In this document: positions 9,385 to 16,490 of the stretch, in pieces | Numbering within the stretch: position 1 is the first letter of the stretch | Layout of the letters: each line of letters starts with the position of its first letter | DNA from: Kibdelosporangium sp. MJ126-NF4 | GTDB taxonomy: Bacteria > Actinomycetota > Actinomycetes > Mycobacteriales > Pseudonocardiaceae | Reading direction: 5' to 3' | Length of the DNA: 64,000 bases | NCBI RefSeq assembly: GCF_000826545.1 | Contig: NZ_CDME01000015.1 | Location: forward strand, 186,001-250,000 | Notes under the pieces: generated by a model | The model's input: the letters and a program-made list of their open reading frames with translations, nothing else | The model's database searches: none | Told to the model about the DNA's origin: nothing | Position numbers and translations under genes: made by a program

Positions 9385-10283
9385 GGGCACACCGGGAGAC
9401 GGGCGTCGACTCGCCAGCCGCCGCCGACCGGTCCGATGTGGATCGATCCGCCGAGTCGGCCGACGCGCTCGCGGATACCACGGATCCCGTTGCCCTCCAC
9501 GACATCCGCGGCACTCGAACCGTTGTCCGTGACCAGCACGGCCAGGTGTCCGCGCTCGCGCCGCAGCCGCACGTCGATCTCGGTGGCGTCGGAGTGCCGG
9601 ACCGCGTTGGTCAGCGCTTCCTGGACGATCCGGTACGCGGTCTGCCCGACCGCCGGTGGCAGTCCTGTCGTCGAGCCGTGCGTGGTGATCCGCAGCTCCG
9701 GTCCGGAAAGCCGCTCGGCGAGGCCGGGAATGTCCTGCCGGATGTCCCGCACGAAGTCCCGGACCTCGCTCAGTGCCGTGCCGGACAGGTCCACGATCGT
9801 CGACAGCGACCGGTCGGCCGTGGCCGGTACGCGCTGGGCCGCGACGGCCTGCATCTTGATCGCCGTCAGGTGGTGTCCCACGCTGTCGTGCACGTCCCTG
9901 GCCAGTTGGGCGCGGTGCTCGGCCATCGCCAGCCGGGCCGCCTGCTCGCCGCGCTCGCGCAGCAGGCGTACGCCGTAGCCGACGGCGATCGGCGCGACTC
10001 CCATGATCACCATGTCGGTGTACGGGATCACGCCGGTCGGCGAGCCCGCCATCAGCCCGAACGTGAAGGTCCACGTGAGCGACGCGACCAGCACCGGAGT
10101 CAGTCGCCGCAGGTGGACGGCGGCGAGGCAGAAGCCCGCCACCGCCACCAGCCTGCCCGGCCAGTGGACGTCCATCCCGGTCCCCACGACCGCGACCACC
10201 CCGGACACGATCGCCATCGTCAACGGCAACCTGCGTACGAACACCAGCGGCAGGCAGACCGCCACACTGAGCAGCACGTACAT
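9381..10283 (-). CDS. Sensor histidine kinase (HPK7/NarL-partner type)
   Basis: A 300-residue kinase. Four to five TM helices occupy about 1-105, followed by the dimerisation/phosphoacceptor motif 'LARDVHDSVGHHLTA' (H132) of the HisKA_3 family. The HATPase domain has N-box 'EALTNAVRHS', 'VTDNGSS' and 'GNGIRGIRERVGRLGG'. I prefer the ATG at 10283, just after the peptidase stop; two in-frame GTGs (10286, 10289) are alternatives. The long frame to 10445 overlaps the peptidase gene and is unlikely. There is no extracellular sensor loop of note, so it may sense membrane perturbation (inference). Confidence 0.88.
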   Translation of the reverse strand: MYVLLSVAVCLPLVFVRRLPLTMAIVSGVVAVVGTGMDVHWPGRLVAVAGFCLAAVHLRRLTPVLVASLTWTFTFGLMAGSPTGVIPYTDMVIMGVAPIAVGYGVRLLRERGEQAARLAMAEHRAQLARDVHDSVGHHLTAIKMQAVAAQRVPATADRSLSTIVDLSGTALSEVRDFVRDIRQDIPGLAERLSGPELRITTHGSTTGLPPAVGQTAYRIVQEALTNAVRHSDATEIDVRLRRERGHLAVLVTDNGSSAADVVEGNGIRGIRERVGRLGGSIHIGPVGGGWRVDARLPVCP

Positions 10284-10290
10284 CACCACA

Positions 10291-11664
10291 TCAGTGTTCC
10301 GGACAGACCGTTCCCGCAGGGGGCAACTCACCCGTGGACAGGTACCGGTGCACGTGTCCGCGCACGCAGGGGTTGCCCACCAGGTAGACCGCGTGACCGG
10401 CCGGGACCTGCAGGTAGCGGGCGCCTCGCAGGTGCGCGGCGACACGGCGGCCGTCGGCCGGTGGCGTGATCACGTCGTAGTCGCCGTTCACCACCAGCGC
10501 GGGGATGGCCGCCCGGAACGGATGCTGGGGGAACGTCCTCGTGCGGGGCAGTCCGGCACAGTGGTTGGCCATCGGCCAGGCCTGCCGCCAGCCGACATGG
10601 GGCGCCACCTCGCGCAACCCGGACTCGAGCGCCTTCACCTCACGGTAGTCCGTGGGATACGGGAAGTCCGCGCAGAACATGATCCGGGAGAGATCCGGGT
10701 CGCGGGCGCCCACGTCGACCGTGAACTTCGTGGCGTCCCCCGCGTGCGCCTGTTTCAGCGCCTCGGCCAGGTCCGGCCAGTCCGCCTGGTAGCCGAAGAA
10801 CGCCCGGGAGACGATCCGGGTCACACTGACCGTGCCGCCGGACGCGGTCGGGATGGGGGCCCGCGCGAGAACCTCGTCCCAGGTCCTGACGACGTCAGTG
10901 CCGTGCAGTGCGCAACTCCGGTCTGTCGCACACCAGGCGGCGAACCGGTGCAGGTTGCGCTCGTCGCTCTCGGCTTTGGGCGTCAGCCAGTCACGGACCG
11001 ACCGGGTGGTGTGGTCGATCACGCTGTCCAGGTACATCCGGCCTGCCCGCTGTGGGAAGAACTCGGCGTACGCCTGGCCGAACATCGTGCCGTAGGAGTT
11101 GCCGTAGTAGTTCAGCCTCGGCTCGCCGAGGGCGGACCTGATCGCCTCCATGTCCCTGGCGACCTGCCACGAGTTCAGGGTGCCCGCGAGCACACCCGCC
11201 GCCGCTGTGCACTTCGCGCCGAACTCGTGGTTGGTCCGGCGGTAGCGGTCGAAGCGGTCCTTGGTGCCGAAGACGTACTCCGGTTCCTGCGGTGACGGGA
11301 CGGGGCAGGTGACCGGGGTGCTCCGGCCGAAGCCGCGTGGGTCGAACAGGACCACGTCGAACCACTGGGTCAGGTCCGCCAGCGCGGACTTGAGGTACGG
11401 CAGCTGGGCGATCTGCTCCCCCGGCCCGCCGAGGTTGACCACCAGGGATCCCTGTCTGGTCGCGGGATCGTGGGCAGGCAACCGGCCCAGCCCCACCGTG
11501 ATCGTGGCGCCCGCGGGCCGTGCCCAGTCCGCGGGCACGGTCACCTGCGCGCACTGCACGCCGTCGCCGCAGTCCCGCCACAGCTCGGGGCTCGCCGCGG
11601 CGGCTGCCGGTGCGGAGGTCACGCCCATCAGGCTGAGGGCCACGGCGAAGATCGGTTTCCACAT
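10291..11664 (-). CDS. Secreted TAP-like alpha/beta-hydrolase peptidase
   Basis: A 457-residue exported serine hydrolase resembling Streptomyces tripeptidyl aminopeptidases (SlpD/E, TAP). The signal peptide covers residues 1-24. Motifs are the oxyanion region 'VVNLGGPGEQ', 'LFDPRGFGRS', nucleophile S190 in 'YYGNSYGTMFG', a late Asp in 'VVNGDYDVITP' and the catalytic His in 'VPAGHAVY'. The C-terminal TAP-like domain is present. It is first in a three-gene transcript with the histidine kinase and response regulator genes; the kinase start lies within 8 nt of its stop. Coupling of a secreted peptidase to a two-component system suggests joint regulation. Confidence 0.88.
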   Translation of the reverse strand: MWKPIFAVALSLMGVTSAPAAAAASPELWRDCGDGVQCAQVTVPADWARPAGATITVGLGRLPAHDPATRQGSLVVNLGGPGEQIAQLPYLKSALADLTQWFDVVLFDPRGFGRSTPVTCPVPSPQEPEYVFGTKDRFDRYRRTNHEFGAKCTAAAGVLAGTLNSWQVARDMEAIRSALGEPRLNYYGNSYGTMFGQAYAEFFPQRAGRMYLDSVIDHTTRSVRDWLTPKAESDERNLHRFAAWCATDRSCALHGTDVVRTWDEVLARAPIPTASGGTVSVTRIVSRAFFGYQADWPDLAEALKQAHAGDATKFTVDVGARDPDLSRIMFCADFPYPTDYREVKALESGLREVAPHVGWRQAWPMANHCAGLPRTRTFPQHPFRAAIPALVVNGDYDVITPPADGRRVAAHLRGARYLQVPAGHAVYLVGNPCVRGHVHRYLSTGELPPAGTVCPEH

Positions 11665-11745
11665 GTCTGCGACGCTAAGGGGACGGGGTGACTCGGCGCG
11701 TCTGTCTTCCGACAGATCTTTGTGGTGTCGATTAGGGTCCGGGAC

Positions 11746-12552
11746 GTGACATTCTCAACCGATCTGCCCATCTGCCGTGCTTGTGGCCTGCAGTACGCCG
11801 CTCCCCGTCCCGACTGCCCGGTCTGTGAGGACGAACGCCAGTTCATCGGCCGCCAAGGCCAGGTGTGGACGACACTGGCCGAGCTGTGGGAGTCGGGCCG
11901 GACCGCGAAGTTCGTCGAGGAAGGCCCCGACGTCCTCGGGATCGGCTGCGACCCCGGGTTCGGCATCGGCCAGCGGGCCCTGCTGATCAAGCGGCCCAGT
12001 GGCAACGTCCTCTGGGACTGCGTGACGTACGTCGACGACGCCATGGTCGAGCAGGTCCGCTCGCACGGCGAGATCACCGCGATCGCGATCAGCCACCCGC
12101 ACTACTACAGCGCGATGGTCGACTGGGCGCACGCCCTGAACGTCCCCGTCCACCTGCACGAGAACGACCGGCAGTGGGTGCCGAGGCCGGACGACTCGAT
12201 CGTGTTCTGGGACGGCGACAGCAAGGAGATCGGCGACGGGCTGACCCTGCTCAACCTGGGCGTGCACTTCGCGGGCGGCACGGTCCTGCACGACCGGGAC
12301 ACGCGAAACCTGTTCACCGGTGACATCCTGCAGGTGACGCCGGGCCGCGACTCGGTCAGCTTCATGTACAGCTACCCGAACTACATTCCCGAACGGCCCA
12401 GCGTGGTCCGCCGCGCGCTGAACCTGCTTGAGCCGTACGACTACGACTCCGTCTACGGCGCCTGGTGGGACTTCGTGGTGAAGTCGGACGCGAAGGCCGT
12501 CGTGGCCCGTTCGGCCGAGCGATACCTGCGATTCGCCGAAGACAGGGTGTGA
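11746..12552 (+). CDS. Metallo-beta-lactamase-fold hydrolase with N-terminal zinc-ribbon-like motif
   Basis: A 268-residue protein from the GTG at 11746; an in-frame GTG at 11722 is the alternative. The N-terminus has CxxC...CxxC ('CRACG', then 'CPVCE', residues 9-27), a likely zinc ribbon. The rest follows the MBL fold: 'IAISHPHYYSAM' stands at the HxHxDH position, followed by 'HFAGGTVLH' and 'LFTGDILQV'. The usual Asp-His pair of the first motif is replaced by Tyr-Ser, so the metal site is probably mono- or non-standard. The substrate is unknown. Confidence 0.78.
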   Translation: MTFSTDLPICRACGLQYAAPRPDCPVCEDERQFIGRQGQVWTTLAELWESGRTAKFVEEGPDVLGIGCDPGFGIGQRALLIKRPSGNVLWDCVTYVDDAMVEQVRSHGEITAIAISHPHYYSAMVDWAHALNVPVHLHENDRQWVPRPDDSIVFWDGDSKEIGDGLTLLNLGVHFAGGTVLHDRDTRNLFTGDILQVTPGRDSVSFMYSYPNYIPERPSVVRRALNLLEPYDYDSVYGAWWDFVVKSDAKAVVARSAERYLRFAEDRV

Positions 12553-12690
12553 AATCCGCAGTCCTAGGCCATTCTCGTCCGTGCCCTGCCGCTTGGCACT
12601 GTCCATAATTGTGATGTTTCCAGCTCTGCCCTCTGCCGGGGCGCGCCGGCTCGCCACACATCCACTCTGCTGGCAGTACCGGGAGGTCCT

Positions 12691-13782
12691 GTGCGAAACA
12701 TTGCGACTGCTATCTCAGCCGCACGAGACGAAGCCGAGGTGTTCCTGGACGCTTGCGCCAGAGAACTGTCCTGGAGCAGACAGCGGCTCCAGGACCGGTG
12801 GCACCAGGTCCAGCACGAGCTCGCCGAGACGGGAACCTATCGGCACACCCGCGAGGAACTCGAATTCGGCGCGAAGCTGGCCTGGCGCAACCACACCCGC
12901 TGCATCGGAAAGCTCCACTGGCGCACGTTGACCGTGCGCGACCGCCGTGAGCTGCGCACGCCCGACGTGATCAGCATGGCGCTGGTCGACCACCTCCGCT
13001 GGTCGTACAACGACGGCCAGATCCGGCCGTTGATCACCGTTTTCGCCCAGGACACACCGTTGTCCCAGGGCCCGAGGATCATCAGCCACCAACTGGTCCG
13101 TTACGCCGGATACGGTCAGCCGGACGGCACAGTCGTCGGTGACCCGGCCAACGCGAACCTCACGGCACGACTGCAAAGCATGGGCTGGCAAGGACAGGGC
13201 GGCCAGTTCGACCGGCTGCCCGTGCTGCTCTGCGACAGCGACGGCCGGTTGACCTGTCACACCATGCCACCCGAGGTGTCACCGGACGTCCTGATCACCC
13301 ACCCCGACTACCCGTGGTTCGCGGAACTGGGACTGCGGTGGTACGCCTACCCGACGGTCTCGGACATGCGGCTGGAGATCGGCGGGGTGAACTACCCGGC
13401 GGCACCGTTCAGCGGCTGGTACGTCGGCCCGGAGATCGGCGCCCGGAACTTCGGCGACACCAACCGGTACAACCTGTTGCCGACGGTGGCGAGGAAACTC
13501 GGGCTCGAAATGGAACGCGACCGGACACTGTGGAAGGACCGGGCGCTGCTGGAGCTGAACATCGCCGTCCTGTCGTCGTTCGAGGCGGCGGGCGTGCGCA
13601 TGCTGGACCACCACACGATGACCGACCAGTTCCACCGCTACGTCCAGACACAGCGACGCGGCGGAACCGCGGTGCACGCGGACTGGAGCTGGATCGTCCC
13701 ACCGATGGCCGGGTCGACCACGCCGGTCTACCACCAGGCATACGACTCGACGACGTTGAGCCCCAACTTCTTCCGTGACTAG
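12691..13782 (+). CDS. nos: Bacterial nitric oxide synthase, oxygenase domain only
   Basis: 363 residues, the normal size of a bacterial NOS oxygenase, which makes NO and citrulline from arginine with heme and a reduced pterin. The heme-thiolate Cys is C71 in 'AWRNHTRCIGKLHW'. The substrate-binding Glu is E248 in 'SGWYVGPEIGARNF'. The C-terminal pterin-side 'ADWSWIVPPMAGSTTPVYHQ' is intact. The GTG start has GGGAGG 5-10 nt upstream. No reductase domain or gene is nearby, so it must use general cellular reductases, as characterised bacterial NOSs do. The gene ends at paired palindromic repeats opposite the glycerate kinase gene. Confidence 0.95.
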   Translation: MRNIATAISAARDEAEVFLDACARELSWSRQRLQDRWHQVQHELAETGTYRHTREELEFGAKLAWRNHTRCIGKLHWRTLTVRDRRELRTPDVISMALVDHLRWSYNDGQIRPLITVFAQDTPLSQGPRIISHQLVRYAGYGQPDGTVVGDPANANLTARLQSMGWQGQGGQFDRLPVLLCDSDGRLTCHTMPPEVSPDVLITHPDYPWFAELGLRWYAYPTVSDMRLEIGGVNYPAAPFSGWYVGPEIGARNFGDTNRYNLLPTVARKLGLEMERDRTLWKDRALLELNIAVLSSFEAAGVRMLDHHTMTDQFHRYVQTQRRGGTAVHADWSWIVPPMAGSTTPVYHQAYDSTTLSPNFFRD

Positions 13783-13836
13783 CAACCAAGGCGGCCTTCG
13801 GTGCACTGGCTGCAACCAAGGTGGCCTTCGGTGCAC
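13782..13836. repeat. Pair of 25-nt palindromic repeats at convergent gene ends
   Basis: Two 25-nt units (13782-13806 and 13812-13836) differ by one base and are spaced exactly 30 nt apart. Each is a hairpin centred on AAGG-YGG-CCTT. A second pair with the same 30-nt period lies at 27048-27102. Both pairs sit between convergent genes, so they may act as bidirectional terminators or be REP-like elements. Confidence 0.65.
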
Positions 13837-13847
13837 GAAACCACGCT

Positions 13848-14942
13848 CTAGCTGAGGTGGTCGCGCGCTATGCGTTGGCCAACGATTTCCAGCAGGGAAC
13901 CGGCTCGCTCCATGCTGGTCCGCAGGTCTGGCTCCCAGTCGGCGAGCGCGTAGGCAGCGGCGAAACCCGCCGCTGCCAGCTGACTGGGGGTGAGCAGGCA
14001 CCGACCGGCTACCGCGACAACGGGAATCCCGGCACGGGCTGCTCGTGCGGCTACTCCGGCAGGTGCTTTCCCGCCAAGGGTCTGCTCGTCCAGTGAGCCC
14101 TCGCCGGTGATGACGAGTTCCGCCGACGCCAGCGCGCTGTCGAAGTCGATCAGGTCGAGCACCAGGTCGATTCCCGGCCGGAGTTGTCCGTTCAGGACAG
14201 CCATGGCCGCGTAGCCGACGCCACCCGCCGCCCCCGCGCCCGGGGTGTCCACGACGTCCCGGCCGGTCGCGGCCTTGACCGCGTTGTGCCACACGGCCAG
14301 TCCGTCTTCGAGGTCCGTCACGTCCTGCGCGCTGGCGCCTTTCTGCGGGCCGAAGACAGCCGCCGCGCCACGCACACCAAGCAAGGGATTGTCCACGTCG
14401 CTCGCGACCATGATCTGCGCGTCGGCCAACCTGGGGTGCAGGCCGGTGAGGTCCAGGCCGGTGAGGGACCGCAACGCCACACCGCCGCGCGCGGACACAC
14501 CTTCCAGTTCACCGCCCAGCGCCTGGACCAGGCCCGCACCGCCGTCGGTGCACGCACTCCCGCCCAGTCCGACGATGATGGTCCGGTGTCCGGCGTCCAG
14601 TGCCGCGGCGATCACCTGGCCGGTTCCGTAACTCGACGCGGTGCGTGGGACGAGGTCCTCTCCCGTCAGCCTGCGCAGGCCCGAGATGTCGGCCATCTCC
14701 ACGACCGCGACGCCGTCCCGCTCCGCGTACGCGGTCTCCACCACGCGTCCCACCGGGTCTTCGGCCAGGACGGCCACCCGGCGGAAGCCCGCCGACAGCG
14801 CCGCGTCCACTGTGCCGTCGCCGCCGTCCGCGACCGGCAGAGTCACTGACCGGTCCCGGCCGAGTCCCTCGGCCAGGTGGTCGGCCACCTGTGCCGCGGT
14901 CAACGATCCCTTGAACTTGTCCGGCGCGATCAGCACGGTCAT
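13848..14942 (-). CDS. Glycerate kinase
   Basis: 364 residues, matching the GlxK/GarK family that phosphorylates D-glycerate to 2-phosphoglycerate with ATP. The hallmark N-terminus 'LIAPDKFKGSLTA' is present. Further motifs are 'IIVGLGGSACTDGGAG', 'GPQKGAS', 'PGAGAAGGVGYA' and 'ITGEGSLDEQTLGGKAP'. It is the last gene of the glyoxylate operon; its ATG overlaps the upstream reductase stop (ATGA), so translation is coupled. It returns carbon from glyoxylate and hydroxypyruvate to lower glycolysis. Confidence 0.93.
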   Translation of the reverse strand: MTVLIAPDKFKGSLTAAQVADHLAEGLGRDRSVTLPVADGGDGTVDAALSAGFRRVAVLAEDPVGRVVETAYAERDGVAVVEMADISGLRRLTGEDLVPRTASSYGTGQVIAAALDAGHRTIIVGLGGSACTDGGAGLVQALGGELEGVSARGGVALRSLTGLDLTGLHPRLADAQIMVASDVDNPLLGVRGAAAVFGPQKGASAQDVTDLEDGLAVWHNAVKAATGRDVVDTPGAGAAGGVGYAAMAVLNGQLRPGIDLVLDLIDFDSALASAELVITGEGSLDEQTLGGKAPAGVAARAARAGIPVVAVAGRCLLTPSQLAAAGFAAAYALADWEPDLRTSMERAGSLLEIVGQRIARDHLS

Positions 14943-15775
14943 CGCGCACGTCCCGACAGCTGCTCGACCATCAGCAGCAAGGCCGAATGGTCCAGGCTGC
15001 CGTGGCCCTGCTGGCGCAACGCCCCCACCAGTTGGGCGACGACGGCACCCAGCGGAATCGCGACGCCCGCCTCGCGGGCCGCCGACGTCACGATGCCCAG
15101 GTCCTTGTGGTGCAGGTCGACGCGGAACCCCGGCTGGAACTCGCGGGCGAGCATCCCGTCCGCCTTGCGGTCGAGAATCCTGTTCCCGGCAAGACCTCCG
15201 GCGAGCACACGCACCGCCGCCTCGGTGTCGACGCCGTGTGCTTCCAGGAACACGATCGACTCGGCGACCAGTTCGATGGTGCCCGCCACGATCAGCTGGT
15301 TGGCTGCTTTCACCGTCTGCCCCGACCCGGACGGGCCGACGTGCACGACTGTGCCGCCCATGACGTCGAGAACCGGTTTGGCCGCGTCGAAATCCTCGGC
15401 CGAGCCACCGACCATGATGGACAGTGTGCCGTCGATCGCACCCGTCTCACCGCCGGACACCGGCGCGTCCACCGCCCGGATTCCCTGTTCCGCCGCGGCT
15501 TTCGCCAGCCGGACGCTGACGTCCGGCCGGATCGTGCTGCAGTCGATCCAGATGCTGCCGGGTCGGGCGTTGCCGATGATGCCGTCCTCGCCCGACGCGA
15601 CGGACTCCACGTCGGGCGAGTCCGGCAGCACGGTGAGGATCACGTCGGCCTGAGACACCGCATGGCCGACCGAGTCCGACCGGCGGACGCCGATCACCTC
15701 GTACCCGGCCCTGCCCAGGTTCGCGGCCATCGGGCCGCCCATGATCCCCAGCCCTATCACGGCAACTGCCGTCAT
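14939..15775 (-). CDS. 2-hydroxy-3-oxopropionate (tartronate semialdehyde) reductase family protein
   Basis: A 278-residue beta-hydroxyacid dehydrogenase. It has the Rossmann glycine motif 'IGLGIMGGPMA', the substrate motif 'DAPVSGGETGA' and catalytic K156 in 'GQTVKAANQ'. It fits GlxR/GarR, which reduces tartronate semialdehyde (and more slowly hydroxypyruvate) to D-glycerate with NAD(P)H. This is the step immediately before glycerate kinase. No glyoxylate carboligase or hydroxypyruvate isomerase gene is in the window, so whether hydroxypyruvate or tartronate semialdehyde is the real substrate is open. Confidence 0.88.
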   Translation of the reverse strand: MTAVAVIGLGIMGGPMAANLGRAGYEVIGVRRSDSVGHAVSQADVILTVLPDSPDVESVASGEDGIIGNARPGSIWIDCSTIRPDVSVRLAKAAAEQGIRAVDAPVSGGETGAIDGTLSIMVGGSAEDFDAAKPVLDVMGGTVVHVGPSGSGQTVKAANQLIVAGTIELVAESIVFLEAHGVDTEAAVRVLAGGLAGNRILDRKADGMLAREFQPGFRVDLHHKDLGIVTSAAREAGVAIPLGAVVAQLVGALRQQGHGSLDHSALLLMVEQLSGRAR

Positions 15776-15788
15776 GTCAGCGAACTCC

Positions 15789-16490
15789 TCAAGCGATGGT
15801 GTTGGTCAGGGTGCCGATGCCGTCGATATCCACGTCGACGACGTCGCCACGGGCCAGCGGGCCGACACCAGCCGGTGTCCCGGTCAGCACCACATCGCCC
15901 GCCCGCAACGTGATCCAGCGGGTGATGTGGGCCAGCAGCGCACCCACTCCCATGGTGAGTTCCCCTATCGATGTCTCCTGGACGACCTTCCCGTTCAGCA
16001 CGGTACGCAACCGCAGCTTGGCCGGCTCGTCGATGTCAGTCGCGATCCACGGACCCAACGGGCAGAACGTGTCCGCGCTCTTGGCACGCCACCACTGGCC
16101 GTCGGCACGCCAGTCGTCGGCCGTGATGTCGTTGGCACAGGTGTAGCCGAGCACATAGTCGCGATAGGACTCTTCGGGTACCTCGTGCGCGGTCTGCCCG
16201 ATCACGACGGCCAGTTCGCCCTCGTACTCGAGCCGCCGAAGATCCTTCGGATAGCGCACGGCAGTGCCGTGACCGATCACCGAGTTGGCCGTCTTCAGGA
16301 AGAACCGCGGTGAACCGTGACGACCGTAGTTCCGCCCGACGCCCACGATCACCTGCGGCGCGCACGGCGGTAACAGCGTCACATCCGCCAATGGCGCAAC
16401 GAGTTGACGGCTGGGCTGGTCGTAGACGCCATCGCCGATCACGACACCGGGCCGGATCACGCCGCCGAACGAGAAACGCACGAACCTCAT
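15789..16490 (-). CDS. Fumarylacetoacetate hydrolase (FAH) family protein
   Basis: 233 residues with the FAH C-terminal fold. Metal ligands are visible as 'YEGELAVVIG' (two Glu) and 'CANDITADDW' (Asp), with 'LTGTPAGVGPL' near the end. Family members hydrolyse or decarboxylate acylpyruvates and oxaloacetate, and some act as ureidoglycolate lyases. Its place inside a glyoxylate operon would suit a glyoxylate-releasing lyase or an oxaloacetate decarboxylase (inference). Its ATG overlaps the stop of the upstream oxidoreductase gene (ATGA), and the reductase follows after 13 nt. Confidence 0.82.
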   Translation of the reverse strand: MRFVRFSFGGVIRPGVVIGDGVYDQPSRQLVAPLADVTLLPPCAPQVIVGVGRNYGRHGSPRFFLKTANSVIGHGTAVRYPKDLRRLEYEGELAVVIGQTAHEVPEESYRDYVLGYTCANDITADDWRADGQWWRAKSADTFCPLGPWIATDIDEPAKLRLRTVLNGKVVQETSIGELTMGVGALLAHITRWITLRAGDVVLTGTPAGVGPLARGDVVDVDIDGIGTLTNTIA

